Source: Clavelina lepadiformis
Lineage: Eukaryota; Chordata; Ascidiacea; Aplousobranchia; Clavelinidae
DNA: 64,000 nucleotides
Reading direction: 5' to 3'
Assembly: GCF_947623445.1 (NCBI RefSeq)
Contig: NC_135241.1
Location: 2,234,501-2,298,500, forward strand
The position numbers and the translations under genes are program-made. The notes beneath the pieces were generated by a model. That model did no database searches. It was not told where the DNA came from and was given only the letters and a program-made list of their open reading frames with translations. Numbering within the stretch: position 1 is the stretch's first letter; each line of letters starts with the position of its first letter. Of the stretch, positions 1-13,159 are shown piece after piece.

Positions 1-219
1 ATATCGTCCATATATTTTTACAGCCTCAATGAACAGATTGAAGTGCTGATTGCTTCTGCATAGGGCATCTGCCTTTTGCAGCTTAAAAGCTTTCAGGACA
101 TACTAAAAGTCTGAAATTGAAAACAGTGTTTCCCAACAATCTATTTTCTTCGTTTCAGCCTTTCAGGATCTCAGTGAGATCCAAAACTTCATTCGTTATG
201 TTTATTTTTTTTTGTGCAG

Positions 220-1264
220 GAGAAACAAATGTACTTGTTGGGGTATATGGCCCTGCTGATTGCAAGGAAAGCAAACAAGACGTGAAGCAAGCTGTTGTTG
301 AGGTCAACTTTCGCCCAAAGATTGGAATCCCAGGGGTTGCAGAAAAATACATGGAGAAATTTGTTTGTAAAATCTGTGAGTCTGTTATCCTGAGGAGTTT
401 TCATCCGAGAACTGCCTTTTCTGTCATCGTGCAAGTCATGCAGGATCAAGGATCTGTATCCTTTTGAGTTTATGTTTCTAGTTTCTAATATGTTAAAAAT
501 TTTGCTTTTTCACCTTTGTTGAGAAACATCAGCACAAGTATGATTTGTCAACCAAGCCAGACTGCAGAGTATGGCCGAAGTAGTATAGCGATTTCTCGAA
601 AAACCTTCCGTTTTTTTTCTCTGTTATCTATTATAAAAGGCCGAATCTGTCCTACCACAAACACCAAAATGCTAAGGCCACGAGTTTTGGCGCACACCAA
701 AATTTTGCATTTTCACCCACAAAATCTCGGCGAAAACTGCCATAATCTGCAGTCTGGCAACCAAGCATAATTTTATGATTTTCCTTAACGTTTCTCAATT
801 TTAGCTGCTCTCTTGTGCCATTAATGCCGTTAGCATGGCTCTACAGGTAAGTGACTGTGTGCTTTATTTTCTATCTTTGATCATTGAAACAGTTAGCTGT
901 TTTATCGTAATATTACTTTTCACTTTTTTTTTCGATCGCTCAGGACGCAGGTATTTCAATGCGTTGCATGCCAGTAGCGGTTACGGTTGCTCTTCAGAAA
1001 AAAGAAAAGGAAGACAACGAAATGAAGGATGACTCCAAAAAGTTTGTCATTAGCCCTTCAACCAAAGATGAAGAAGAATCAGTAGCTATCGCCACATTTG
1101 TCTTCGACAGTGCTCAATACGACTCCATATCAGCATACGCATGTGGACCTATGACCTCCGATGAATACAGAGAATGTCTGCGCTTGGCAAAAGAAGCAAG
1201 CAAACATATCGTGCGCTTTTTTCGGGATTCCGTATCAAGGAAAGTTTCCACTGATATCAGATGA
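220..1264 (+). CDS. EXOSC5: Exosome complex component RRP46 (EXOSC5), 3' three exons
   Basis: Non-catalytic RNase PH-fold subunit of the RNA exosome ring, which processes and degrades RNA in nucleus and cytoplasm. Three exons are seen: 220-455, 805-846 and 944-1264, with AG/GT borders and consistent phase. The first opens with a split codon (phase 1), so the N-terminal exon(s) lie left of the window. Matches to the animal family as I know it: ETNVLVGVYGPADCK, RPKIGIPGVAEK, HPRTAFSVIVQV, then GSLLSCAINAVSMALQDAG spanning both introns, and a C-terminal helix rich in R/F ending at TGA 1262-1264. The stretch DDSKKFVISPSTKDEEES matches the family's variable loop before the last strand. The visible part covers about 199 residues of a protein usually about 235 long. 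It ends about 500 bp from the convergent ABCD4 gene. The family assignment is firm; the exact promoter and start cannot be seen. Confidence 0.93.
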
Positions 1265-1776
1265 TGCCAATTAACATTGTATTTTAGCTTCGCCATCTTT
1301 AATGCAACTGCAGATGTGAAGAAACACAACACCAGTACGGACCTAGACAATTTAATCAATGCACTGGCAATATATTCGATACAATGTAGTGTAAGTACAG
1401 TTGGCACAGGAAGACAATGTCTTATTAATTTTAATAATTGTTTCACGGTGTCTATTTGCATTATCGTTGTAAATATAAAACTATGCATGTAATGCCAGTA
1501 CAGACAGCAATGGTAGTCTACTAGGTAGCAATGGAAGCTTTAACACAATTTAGGAAAAATTTCTCTTAAATTGAAAAGTTGTAAAAAAAGTGATAGACAT
1601 TGCATAAGCTGAAATGCAAAGAAGCACATAAAAAGCAGCTCAATCAGTAGGCATATTTCAGTCACGATTGCAATAGAAGCACATAAACATAATAATAATC
1701 AAACAAAATTAAAACTGTTAACACTTAGTTCTGACACTTGGCAAAGAAGATTAAAATAACTTAAAAAACGCTAGCA

Positions 1777-4700
1777 CTAAAACCGAGTGGATTGAATAGC
1801 AGTCACGCTCCATTGGCCTTGACCACTCAAGTGTAACTCCACATCGTGATGCTAAAAAATTTGTAATCGTTTGAAAAGTAGCATGAAAACATAGGATCTA
1901 TTATATCATTATCTAACAATCAGTAGTGCTTGTCCAATCACAGCAAGGTATATGACATGACATGCCATGCCAACAAAAATATCAAAATAAGCAAAAACTA
2001 TAGTCTATTATAATTTTATAAGCGAAAAGAAAGCGCACCTCTTTCAGATTAGGACTGTGTGCGACAGTGACATAAGTTATCTTGCGTTCGATGCACAACT
2101 CAAACATTTTCTTCTCTGTAAACTTGCTTAGGGCACTCGTGGGTTCATCCATTACTAAAGCAGGAGAAATGAATAGAAAAATGCTATAATTTAAGGAAAT
2201 TACCGACAAAAATAAAATCTATGAGCAAACCACACTGACCTGCTAAATCCGGGTAATGGTAGAACAGCCTCGCAAACATCAAGCGCTGTGCTTCACCCGG
2301 TGACAGTTTGTCAGCCCAGTTTAATTCAAAACTGTTCAAAGGAAAAAAATTTAAGCCAAAGTCTAACAATATTTACCAGTCTTTATGACAGCAACCGTAG
2401 CACAAAAAGCACAGGCAGCAGCATATATTTATCGTTATTGATGGTACAAAAAGAGGTTGTACAGCAGGGGTGTTCAAATGATTTCTGCCATGATCCACCA
2501 CAGCCAAACCTGACAACATGATGATCCACTAAATACGAATAGTAGACATATTGGACATGTTTTAATTTTTATGGTGCTTTATTTATGTAAATGTACCCTA
2601 CATTGTCGGGCCTACAACATATTAATAACTTTGTAAAAGTCAAAAGTGAAGTGTGCTGCAGCAAACACAAAAAGTTGAAAAGATCCGGATCTGGATCGAG
2701 ATCTGCCATTTGAACGCCCCTGTTCTACAGTATAAGGTTTAAGTTCTGATCTAGTCAGAATAATGTCATTCGAGAATTCATTATCGAAAAAAGGGTGGAT
2801 GAAACAGGATAAAATTCCACACAAATTCTGTATTAATACTAATTTTATATTATTTATCTAGGTGCCTCAACTATAGTAGGCGATATACACTTATGATGTC
2901 TGATAAGAGTATGTTATAGCTTACTTTCCTTCAAAGCCTCCATTGTTTTCAAGCAGAGTTGTCAATCCAACTTCTTCAACGATCCCCATCATCCTATCTC
3001 TATCGTTATCACTGCTATATTCAGGGTAAGGGTCTAATCTTGGGTAAATTATCTATCAAATAGGTAAACATGCGGTAATTAAGCAATTGCAGACTGGAAA
3101 TTTAATAAAAGAAATGACAAAAAAACAATCCCTTTTACGCAATACTTTGATGTAGAAGAACAAGCTGACACCCTGTTCTTTCACAAAATAAAACTCAAAG
3201 TTATCAAATCTTGCAACACAACTAACCTGATCCTGCAGTGTTCCATCTGTGAGCATGGGTTTCTGCGGCAGGTACATTACTCCTTTGGGGCCAAAGTCAC
3301 AGAATTTCTTTACGGAACCGGGGTGAGATGGCCATATTCCGGCCAACACTCTCAACAATGAAGTTTTCCCACTGCCTGTTGCACCGGTTATCAGGACATT
3401 CTTACCGGCTTTTAATGTCAGCGTGAGATGTTCTACCAAATTCATTGCTTGCTTAGGAGCTGAAAATGTCACCTGAAATAGAAAGCAATAAATAACGAAG
3501 CACTTTCAAGGTTAACTGAGTGTTAATTGATTAAAGCACAAACATGTCGCTGATAAAACAAAATACGACAAAGAATTATATTTCAAAAAGGAAAAATCAG
3601 TAAAAATCTGTTGAGGCCCTCCTTGCTATAATTCCGCTGAAGTTTCTTGAATTTTGAGTCTAAGCGGACGTTAATAGTTAGTTGTAATATTCATCATTAT
3701 TACCAGTATTCATTTTCACATGCAGGTAAGTTAAAGCAGGAACTTATTGTGTCAAAAATCATAAAAAAGATTTTTAAATCATCCCAACAAATGTGCAACA
3801 TACAAAGGGAGTTTCTGTGTAGTTTTGCCTGTTTCACAAAAACTGTAAAAAAAACTTTAGGAAGTAATTCTGTAAATTGCTTACATTGCTTAAATGGAAA
3901 TAAGTGTGGCTTCCATTATCAAATTCTGCTTCAGATGAACTGAGGACGAAAAGCAATTGCAAAAACTGTTAGTAAATAGACAGGTTCGGAATAGTAGACA
4001 CTTAAATTTGTAGTCAAAGTAATCTACAATATACCGGTAAGTAAATCATATCATTAATTAAATTGTTTTGATTTCCAGTGCCATTAAGTCATTTGCATAA
4101 TATAAACCAACCCATCAATGGTGTCTAAATCTTTCTTGTCCAGCACAGCGCTGCTTTTTGAAGTGTTTGGTTCATCAAATAACATTTGGTGAACGTTGCT
4201 GTACGACTCATTTTTGTGCCCATCGTCAGAAAATTCTTCCTTTCTTTCATCTGTGTTTACATCAAACCCTTCCAGTAGTTGTCCTAATCTGCAAACAGAC
4301 ACAAGTAACTGTATGTGAGGTCTGGTAGGGGAAAAGTCAGAAATTGTTTCATGAAGCAAAACAATTATAATTTAACAATCATTTGTTCTGTTCTTTTAAG
4401 CTATGCTCATTGCTGGCATGCCATGGGCACTTTTTAGTAGTTATGTGCACAACCTAGGGTGGTATAAGCAGCACTTTGTTGAGATGTCAGTGCAGTTACA
4501 TATTGTGTACACAACTTAACACACAGTGCATGGTTAATCTTACACAACTTAAAAAATCTTTCAACTTACATGGGCACTAGGTCATGAAAATTAGTTTATC
4601 AATCAAGCATCTATTAATGTCAAAAGAAAGAATGCAAAGAAAAGATTTCCACACATTTAACATGCTAATCATGCAGATGTGCAAAAGTTTTTGTATAAAA

Positions 4701-7056
4701 ATGATCAAATTATTCAAACATAGTCATAAAACAGAGATCCTAAACTGGTGGGCCACATCTTCAGCACAACACAGCGTGATTCTCTCCTTGTCAGCAATTG
4801 TCACAAGACAATGAGCAAGCAAAGTTGCATATTAAGCGACAGAAGAAGCCTAAGATAAGCTTAATGTTTGTTTTTTAAAATTCAGCAAACACCAAATCGT
4901 ACTAAAGCCAGCTGAGGTTTCAGTTCATGCTCAAAACACATGCTTAAAGTAAACGTTGATAAAAACCTGTGGGTGTGTGCAGCAATATCACCAATTGTGC
5001 TTGACATGTCAATCAATTGAGAAAAGGAATGTATCAGATAAATGCATACGAACGAGTTCTGGAACACAATGCCAAAAACATTCATCGCAAATGTTATTTA
5101 TCATTCAATACAGCAAATCCGAAACACACTGTCTATATAATTAAGCAATAACAATAGTGCTATAACATATCTTAAGGAAATAGAATTGTCATACCAATGG
5201 TTGCACCAGTACAACAAGAGTGAAAATACATATCAACAAAATTAACCAGACAAATTAAGCAACATACCCTACTAATCAAAGAACTTATTTCCTCAGGAGC
5301 CAGGTGATCATATTCCCCACCAAATATGGGCACAGCAATGACGAGATAGCTCAGGATGCCACCGACATAGTCAAAAATATTGACTGACGAATTCAACCAA
5401 AATGACCAGTTGTATAAAGACATTAAAGTCTTCAGAAGAAGATTTAAGCGTTTCTCACTCTTCACATGTTCTGTTTTTCCAGCTTGATAAAACGCAATTG
5501 ACTCGGAATTAACACGAACTTTCAAATGTTGAAATCTATGTTAAAATAAAGCCAGTTGAAAACTACAGTGAGGTTACAAAGACTAACAAACTGTTCACTC
5601 AAATTGTCTGCAGGTAATTTTGAATGACATTTAAGCCAATAGTCTGTGGCTTGAACAGTGGAGAACCATTGGCACAATATAACCTGGGAGTTTTATAATG
5701 CCGAAAATGGTTTTTATACAGAACAAGTAGCATACGTCTGGGATATACAACGACAAAGAAATTAAATAAATTATTAACCTGAAATCGCCTTCACAAACTT
5801 CCTGCTCGACATTTAAACGAACAATTGGTGCCATGATAAGTCTGTTAATTATTGTTCCAACCACAAAATAGACATAAATTGTAACTGGCCCAAGCCAGGT
5901 GGTGCTTGCAAAACACTGATATGAATAATATCCAATTGTGAAAGGAATGACGACCAATCTGCTCGTCAGAAGACTCCATTCTTTTGTAAATTGATCAACG
6001 TCTCGAGTTATACGTTGGTCACTGCAAAAATATAATAAAATTTCATTTTACAACATTGTACCAGATTTCACAATTAAAATATTTAAAATATATACATACA
6101 TATATTTGAAAAAAAAACTTTTTATTTGAAACAAAAAACCGACCGATACAATAAAGGCACATGCAAGTTGCCAAGCAGAGATTGCGTACCATCATCAGTT
6201 CGTTTAAGATATTAGCAGACCTACTTACATATTGTCAAGGTTGTCATTAACAACATTGAGTTTGTAATAATTTATGCTGCTGAAATATTGATCATGAAGA
6301 TGGGAACAAAGCATCTTCCTCCAGGTGAGATAAAGAACTCGAGACACATAGTTTAATGAACTTTTCATCTGCAAAATTTACATCCAGGCTGTAAAAGAAT
6401 GTTTTTCCAAAGAAAATTGTGTGAAGTCTTTAGTTTAAAGATTAGCAAGGCAAATATACTGGAAGGAAAACTACAAATATATACCGCAATATAACCCATA
6501 ACTTATTAATGTCAAATGATGTAGGAAAATCAAAAACACATTTTAAACTAAGCCACCTACAATCCTACATGGCATTTTCACCAAAGCAATATATTACATA
6601 AGTCTTATATTTATGACTTAAATATACGTACGACTGCATTCAAGACGATGACAAGAATGGAATAAATAGCTAGCTGTTGAAACCCTGGGTAATCTTTTGA
6701 ACCGAGAACTTCAAAGTATTTTGATGGAATAAGACCAGCAGCATAGATAACGAATTGCACTGAAAAAAAAATATTAGCAAAAAATATGTAGACTATAGTA
6801 TCCTACATTATGTACATATACACAGAGAAAGACTATTATAAAGTCACCTAATGCTTAGAATTAGAACTACAAATTAGTACATTATTTTATATAAACATAT
6901 ACTTATATATACAATATTAGTGAACATACTTAGCAGAGAAAGGATGGTCAGGGAGTAAAAAATCAGAGCTGATCTTGAAGTAAAATTTCCGAACAAAATT
7001 CCAAAAAGTTTCCACAGTCTTTTGAAGAAAAGGACACCTATCCTGGCCTGCGTCAT
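1777..7056 (-). CDS. ABCD4: ABC transporter subfamily D member 4 (lysosomal cobalamin exporter), complete, 12 exons
   Basis: Half-size ABC transporter. In vertebrates ABCD4 works with LMBD1 to move cobalamin out of lysosomes. Exons in coding order: 6930-7056, 6632-6759, 6229-6368, 5779-6021, 5268-5535, 4967-5058, 4108-4288, 3227-3472, 2925-3052, 2240-2331, 2039-2154, 1777-1851. All phases agree and sum to 1836 nt (611 aa plus stop; human is 606 aa). The start is the ATG at 7056-7054, followed by an N-terminal hydrophobic segment. Transmembrane-domain signatures: [37 protein letters not shown] and NSFVCIYLI. Nucleotide-binding domain: Walker [11 protein letters not shown]-loop [11 protein letters not shown], signature LSPGEAQRL (the family's LSPGE variant) and Walker [10 protein letters not shown]. 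The last exon encodes [10 protein letters not shown] up to the TAG. Intron 9 carries a hAT MITE. No lesions were seen, so it looks functional. Confidence 0.95.
2465..2722. mobile_element. hAT-type MITE in ABCD4 intron 9
   Basis: The termini are inverted: left end CAGGGGTGTTCAAATG and right end (reverse complement) CAGGGGCGTTCAAATG. They are flanked by near-identical 8-bp copies, TTGTACAG (2457-2464) and TTCTACAG (2723-2730). CAGGGG-type ends with 8-bp duplications are typical of non-autonomous hAT elements. It has no coding capacity. Confidence 0.82.
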
Positions 7057-7628
7057 ATTTATCACCTACTTATGTTGATCACTTGTGTCAGAAAAATTAA
7101 AAAATATTAATTAAATTAAAAATTAAATACGTAAAATCACGCAACACGCCTACTTTTTCCTAACTCGAAACACACACCCTCACACGGGGAAACATTGATC
7201 ATCAATGATCGATGACATGTTCAACAGGTCACCAGCTATTTGCAGGGTATATAACCCCGAGTGCAGCTGTCATACGTCATACGTGTACATATCGTCACTG
7301 AACATCGGCAGACTATCAGAGTATATAGATCTGCACCTGCATAAAACTTACGGAACAAGCATAATTATCAGCTCCATGAATATTAATTATGTCATTTATG
7401 TTTTGGTTTGTTGTGACAAGTGACATGCTTTATCATAGAGATCTTACAGTAGATGGCTCACCTGTGTTTTGTTACGACTGAATGTTTCTTTTTTGTGTTA
7501 TATTATATTGTCTAATTTTCGCCATTGTCGGCAATGAACGAAACAAGTATGTTGCTAACCTTGTTCTAGCGTGCTAAAACAAGAATAATACATTCAAAAT
7601 AATAAAAAAACCAAAAAGCGACGAAAAC
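7057..7628. other. ABCD4 upstream region, no gene recognised
   Basis: This holds the 5' flank and probable promoter of ABCD4, with no clear TATA box. Short open frames are present but have no splice structure, codon signal or family resemblance that I can support. Confidence 0.4.
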
Positions 7629-7636
7629 TGGAAGCG

Positions 7637-8006
7637 GCACCCGATTCGTCTGCTTTCCGCCCATTAAAATGGGTGAAAATGCGGTAATATTTTCCCATTC
7701 GAATGGCATGAAGCATGCCTTTCTTACCCTAGAGTAAGATATATGCATTTGGAATGGGGAGGTGTTTACTTCGGCAGAAATATGGTTTGTGGGAAACCCC
7801 ATTGCTGAAAGCAGGTCCATTTTAATGGGCGGAAAAATAGACGAATGGGGTTGACAAACCATACTTGTGCCGAAGTAAAATTCTCCCCATTCCAAAGGCA
7901 TATATCTTACTCTAGGTTAAGAAAGGCATACTTTCAACCATTGGAATGGAAAAAAATTCCCGTACTAAGGACCATTTTAATGGGTGGAAAATAGACGAAT
8001 GGGGTG
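7637..8006. mobile_element. Palindromic fold-back MITE (hAT-like ends)
   Basis: Two arms of about 160-190 bp run as near-perfect inverted copies. The left end CACCCGATTCGTCT (7638) matches the right end read in reverse, CACCCCATTCGTCT. Inside, the ATGGGG and TTACTTCGGC blocks recur in inverted order around about 7800. An exact 8-base repeat, TGGAAGCG, flanks it at 7629-7636 and 8005-8012, although its last two bases may belong to the element end. The transcript would fold into one long hairpin. It has no coding sequence. Confidence 0.78.
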
Positions 8007-8092
8007 GAAGCGTGCAAAATGTTAACTACAACTAACACAGTCTCAAAACCCAGCCAAAGTTCGTTTTATCGTATAGGTCTACCTCCAACAAT

Positions 8093-8501
8093 GACGTTTA
8101 CTGTTATAACAATAAGTTGGTTTTGTTGTTTGCTGGTAAGTGTTGATGTCTGGGAAAACATTACTGAATCGGCCGAGGTTATCGAAAATTTTTTGTGATG
8201 TGGTAATAAAACGAGATGTAATGTGGAAACTTCGAATTTTTCAGTATCAAAACATTAACACACAGTATTAATGATAAATATACGATGTATAGCCAAAGAG
8301 AACCGATTGAAAACTAACTGTTTATTAATCCTGGTAAACATTTTCAAATTCAGGCAAAACGATACAAATAAATTAAAAAAAATAAAAAGCATGTCGGAAC
8401 TTGCAATCGGAATCGGAACAATCGGAACTTGCACAAAAGGTGGCTCGGTAACCGAACCTCAAATGATGACGAATTTTTGTAACGTTTTGCAATGTTATTA
8501 A
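8093..8501 (+). CDS. Candidate small secreted cysteine-containing peptide locus (two partial exons)
   Basis: Not a recognised gene. At 8093 an ATG opens 15 codons (MTFTVITISWFCCLL) that resemble a signal peptide and run straight into a strong donor, GTAAGT. A candidate terminal exon, 8354-8501, follows a TTCAG acceptor and reads QNDTNKL, then IGTCTK, and ends in two Cys near the stop. The two do not join in phase as drawn, so a small intermediate exon or a different border is needed. The terminal part resembles the exon at 55142-55378 (Q-x-D-x-NKL and IGTCTK in the same order), which is the main reason for listing it. The function is unknown. Confidence 0.3.
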
Positions 8502-10684
8502 TTTCAATGTGGACTTGAAATCGTTGTGTGATTATTGTGATGTCAATTTAATAAGTCTGTCAATAGACATGTCATACTTGTGCAATTGCATATCTGCAAG
8601 AAAGTGTCAGACAATTTAACATTGGCTCGTCATCAAATTCGAAGAAAGAACAACCAACTCAACACAGTTTTCAGATCCCTTTTGTATGGATAAAGGTGAT
8701 GTTCAAAAGCTAAGCAGTCGACTACAAACCCAATAAAATCTTTCAGAATTTAAAAAAGGTACCGATTATGGTGGAAATACACTTCGTAAAAATCGTATTT
8801 CAGTTGGTCAATATAAGCCCTCTGTGCTTGTAGATCGTAAGCTATTGTATTGAGTATTTGCTATTAACTGTAGGGATCGAAAAGTATGGCAGGTAACTAT
8901 GTTAAATCTATACAGCATAATAGGCTACAACATGAAATAAAACAGAATTTTTTCTATTAACTTTGACTCTTTTCTTCTGTTAATCTTAAAGTTAGCGTTT
9001 TCTCTGCAAATTTGAATTTTTCAGCAAAATCTACTACTCTAGCAAACTTAATAAAAGGCAATTGTAAGCGCCCACGATACAATAAAATTGTTTTTTAAAT
9101 TAAGTTTTTCCAGTGAGGTTTGTCTAGATATACGCATTGAAACAGGCATGTTTCCTACACCAAGCCGCCAAGAGACCTCTCTTCCAAGCATATCTCAAAC
9201 TTCGACGTATAAGATAAAAATATAAGCCTAGTTAATGTACATAAGCTATATAGTTATAAGCTATGCGTCTTTTTATGTATTTATCATCGACTTTTACTTG
9301 TTGATATTAATCTTAAATTACTTTAATGCTCGTAATAGAATTTATACTAGCCTGATGTTTTAAATTTTGAAAGAGCAAAACACGATAGTATTAATAGAAA
9401 ATCACAAACTTGTACAAAAAATATTATTTAGGATTGAGAAGTGTCAAGTGAAAACTATAACGTTCGTAGTTTATACGTAACGTTAGTACTTTGGAAGTTA
9501 TAGATACGTTATAGACACAAACTTAATAAAGAGTATTTGGTCAAATGTTGCCGTTTTTCTATTGTTTGATTAGATTCAAGTACTCTGCTGTTATTTCCGT
9601 TCATTCTATTAAGCTATTTTAGTTTGGTTTAATTAAACGTATTCAGCCACCAAAAGAACAGTAACGACAAAAAGAAAGTTATTCAAAGCAATGGAGTACT
9701 TTGAACAATATGGCTTATGGAGATGATTGTAATCCGACAATATGTAGCACTTAGCTTAATTTGATTAGCAACCTTTAGTGGATAGACTATAGGCCTAATC
9801 GTTGTAAAGTTGAATGATACAAATTTTGAAAAAAAAAACGGTTTCAACGGTAAATCGCAACGGTTCTAACTTCAATCAAATGTCTATCAAAGATGTTTAC
9901 AAAAAAAACTTATAAAAGTAGGCCACTCTGTTTCCCAACAGACAATTGTTTCAATACAAGGCGAGGAAAATGTATTACATGAGGCTGGTACTTCTGCTGC
10001 ACTATTTCATATAGTTTGGAAAATCATGGAAAGCACATTTGAGAATTCGTAGTACCATAGGCAATTACATAGCCTCTAGTGTAGAGAAAGCTTATATATA
10101 TATAGGCTATCGCTATACTTTATACTGCAGTAGCCTATACTGTAGACTGTAGAGAAACTATATTCCAGCTCCATTGGAGAAATGCAAAGAAAAGCGAAAA
10201 AAAACGAACAATTGTTTTCAACTAAGAAATCGATGCTTGATGATGATGAAATTATGCAGACATTTTTCATATTTTGCTACAAAGGTGTACATGCCTGAGA
10301 TAACTACAAAAATAAAATACATTTTTAAAAGAATGACGTTAGGTTCATAAGAAATTCCCCTAAAATCAACCTAAGCGTCACTTTTAAACTCTAATGTCAT
10401 AGGCAGATCAAATTTTCAAGAAAACGTAACTGGAGCGTTACACGGACTTAGACGGATACAGACAACATATGATAGCGAAATTTGCTAGTAAAATGTTCCC
10501 GGACATATTTTATCAATTTACGCAGCTGACCAATTAATTACAATCGAAATTTTCCAGTAGAGATCAAATTTATTGCCTGTAGAATTCGAAGACGTATAAG
10601 CAAAAGTGGTTTGTGATTAATTTACAGTCTTCTTTCTCCTACGCAATGCTCTTCTGTTTTGAGACGTAGTTCCAATCGTAAGAC
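8502..10684. other. AT-rich intergenic DNA, nothing recognised
   Basis: Homopolymer-rich, low-GC sequence with only short random open frames. No splice-bordered coding exon, RNA gene or terminal-repeat element could be supported by eye. Confidence 0.4.
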
Positions 10685-10860
10685 ATATTCATTCGCTTCG
10701 CTGACGCTTGTTTTCGCTATTGTCAGTTACGCCCGTACAAAAAAACAAAATCTTAAAACATGTTTCATCCTTTGGCTTCAAGACACAAGCTTTGTGAATG
10801 AAATCAACCAATAACACTGTTATAAATCTTTCACACTGCGACCTCGCTAAAAAAGAGAAA
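10685..10860 (+). repeat. Dispersed upstream block, copy U1
   Basis: Carries GACGCTTGTTTTCGCTATTG at 10703, followed by ACATGTTTCATCCTTTGGC-type sequence and GAATGAAATCAA. The same order recurs at 13160-13345 (U2). A shorter version recurs at 32325-32480, 33105-33260, 38749-38900 and 41630-41790. Copies lie about 0.5-1 kb upstream of mini-gene starts, here 11247. Confidence 0.6.
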
Positions 10861-11246
10861 AAACTCAGCTTGTTTTTTTTTGTGGACAACCTCTGTGTAA
10901 AGTCTTTGAAATGGTCAAAGTTTTCAGCCTTTTGTGCAGTAGTTGTTTTCAGAAATGCTGTAGCTAAAACATTTAATAAAAATTCTTAAATAAACTTTTG
11001 GTTCTGGGAAAGAGTATACGGTTATATTTGAGGAAACGCAAGCTCGATAATCTCGTACAACATCATATACTCAAGCAGTTATTATGATGAGGACTCGTTT
11101 TATAAAGTGTTTATGAGCAAAGAATATACTAATGCATTATAAAATATTTTTACTCGCAAATTGGAATAAACGTTAGCCTATTACTTTGTAACAGTTGTTG
11201 CTGTAGGCTATATGCATTTATTGGATAAAGTATAACTGGAAAAAAT

Positions 11247-12034
11247 ATGGAAGAACCCAGCACAACCATTTATCGTTAGAAACTATTGATCAATCAATTT
11301 ACATTTCTACATGTGATCTTCTGTTTAATTTGCCAATTAGTCATTTGTAATAAAAATCTATGTATTTCTTGCATATAGACGAAAATCGGCCAGTGTCCAA
11401 AAAGACGGAATTAAGTGTAAGACGACCAATGGATAGCCCAGCATCAGGTGTTCCATCTGCAGTGTATGGTGGAAGAAATTACAGGCGTAAGTATCAAAGA
11501 AACACAAGTTGATTGTTTGACGCAGACCAGATTGCAATTCTCTTTCTGCAAAATAAAGCAAATTTGAATGAATAAATGAGCAAGGGAATTGTTTACCCTT
11601 GAAACAAAATTGATCCAACTTAAAAATAAGCCTGATAAAGTGTACTGTGATTAGTGCCTTTATAACCTTTATAACGATTGAAGATTTAAATAAGATTTGT
11701 TTTGTTTTCGAAGGTTCTCGACGTTGTTGTTGCTGTGTAATATCCTGATTGATGAAGCCGATTTTTAGTAATGAATTTTTAATTCTTCGTTTGATTGATT
11801 GAATTTCCTTTTATCAATTTTAGGGAAGTTTGTGTTTTTAACAAGGACGTTTTGAACGAAATAACCATTTTAAAGCATTGAAATAAATTATCTGTTCTGT
11901 CTTATTGCTTGGCTTTTTCAACATAATATTTAACAGTGGACAACAATTTGCTGATTCGTGCTCAGGATCAACCTGGACAGGAGGTAGTTGTCTGCGAATG
12001 TTTACTACAAATGATTTACTACTCAGTTCAATGA
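11247..12034 (+). CDS. Candidate 3-exon mini-gene, 77 aa, unknown function
   Basis: Proposed exons are 11247-11274 (MEEPSTTIY, donor GTTAGA), 11379-11486 (acceptor CATATAG, donor GTAAGT) and 11937-12034 (acceptor TAACAG, stop TGA 12032-12034). Both introns are phase 1 and the reading frame is open throughout, giving 77 codons. The middle exon reads ENRPVSKKTELSVRRPMDSP, then a GGRNYR run, so it is basic and Ser/Pro-rich. No known domain was recognised. The gene architecture (tiny first exon, ~100-nt second exon, two phase-1 introns) and the U1 block 0.5 kb upstream match the DCX-like mini-genes to the right, but I cannot align its protein with theirs. It could be a distant relative or an unrelated small gene. 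Confidence 0.45.
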
Positions 12035-13159
12035 ATATTCTTTTGTGCTTGTCTCTGGCAAAACAGCAGCCTTATCAACCTGTTATTACTTTTATGAAAG
12101 CAAGAAAATGCTAAATGCTGCATGGTCTCAAAATTCACCACTACATAATTACAAGCTTTGGCAAATGCTGAAACAAACGCTCTGGCCTCTGGATGGAACC
12201 TAAGCGTATTGTGATCAAAAGCGCAGTAATTTGTCACTTGTTGTGTCGAAGTCAGTTCCTCAATACTTTGAATGAACAACAGAAATTGCCAGAAAAAGAA
12301 GGAAGAGGAAAAACATTTGACTGAGTTTTGCTCTGAGGCGTGTTCTTCCTATTCGTCAAGCCCTTAATTTATGTATATAGATAACTAACTTTTTAATCTA
12401 CAGCATCTTGTGAATAGCAAGCCAATAATAACACGTCTTTTTAAGTGAAACGTAAAGCGAGCAAAACATTATAAGCTTGGTTTTAACTAAAGTAGAATTA
12501 TGTGAAGTGTTGCGTAATCTATGATGTAATCCTGACTGATTTAGAAAAACAATGTCACGACAATGAGAACTACACGAGCAATTATAGTGTTTCAAAAATA
12601 AAGCTTCAAAGCAATGTTATGACCTGTTGCAACTTGTAATTTTTGCCTTGGGCGTAGCTCTACCTAGCGGAACATATTTTATATGAACAAACAAAATCAC
12701 TTGAGATGTAGCTAGCGGTCTTAGACAAAATATATACAGTACGTTGTGGGCGCTAAAGCTGCTATCGGGTATGTGTTGTTTGGGTTTAATTAGCGATATA
12801 AACTATAGTTTTGATTTGTGGGAAGCGGAAGCTGACGTCGCCTAAATAAATAAACAAACAACAGAAAGGATTCGAGGCATTGGAAGACTTTCTTCAGAAA
12901 CCCGCGTGCGACAGAAATCACACTTTAAAATTTTTCACATAGAAGCCACGATAAAATAATGACAGCAAAATTTGCAAGTTAATAAAAAATACTCGCATAA
13001 ATTATTATCAACTTAAACGATTGCCCAATTTATTGAAGATAATTTTTAAGACAGATAAAAATTGTTTTTGCATTTTATAACAAAATAAAATTTGTGATCA
13101 TTTATTGACTTATTCTGTATGTTCTTCCTTTGTTTTTGTTCTAAACTTTCAAGTGTTAT
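12035..13159. other. AT-rich intergenic DNA, nothing recognised
   Basis: No exon, repeat or RNA gene could be supported here. Open frames on the minus strand (12028-12279, 12398-12595) lack splice context or family resemblance. Confidence 0.4.
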
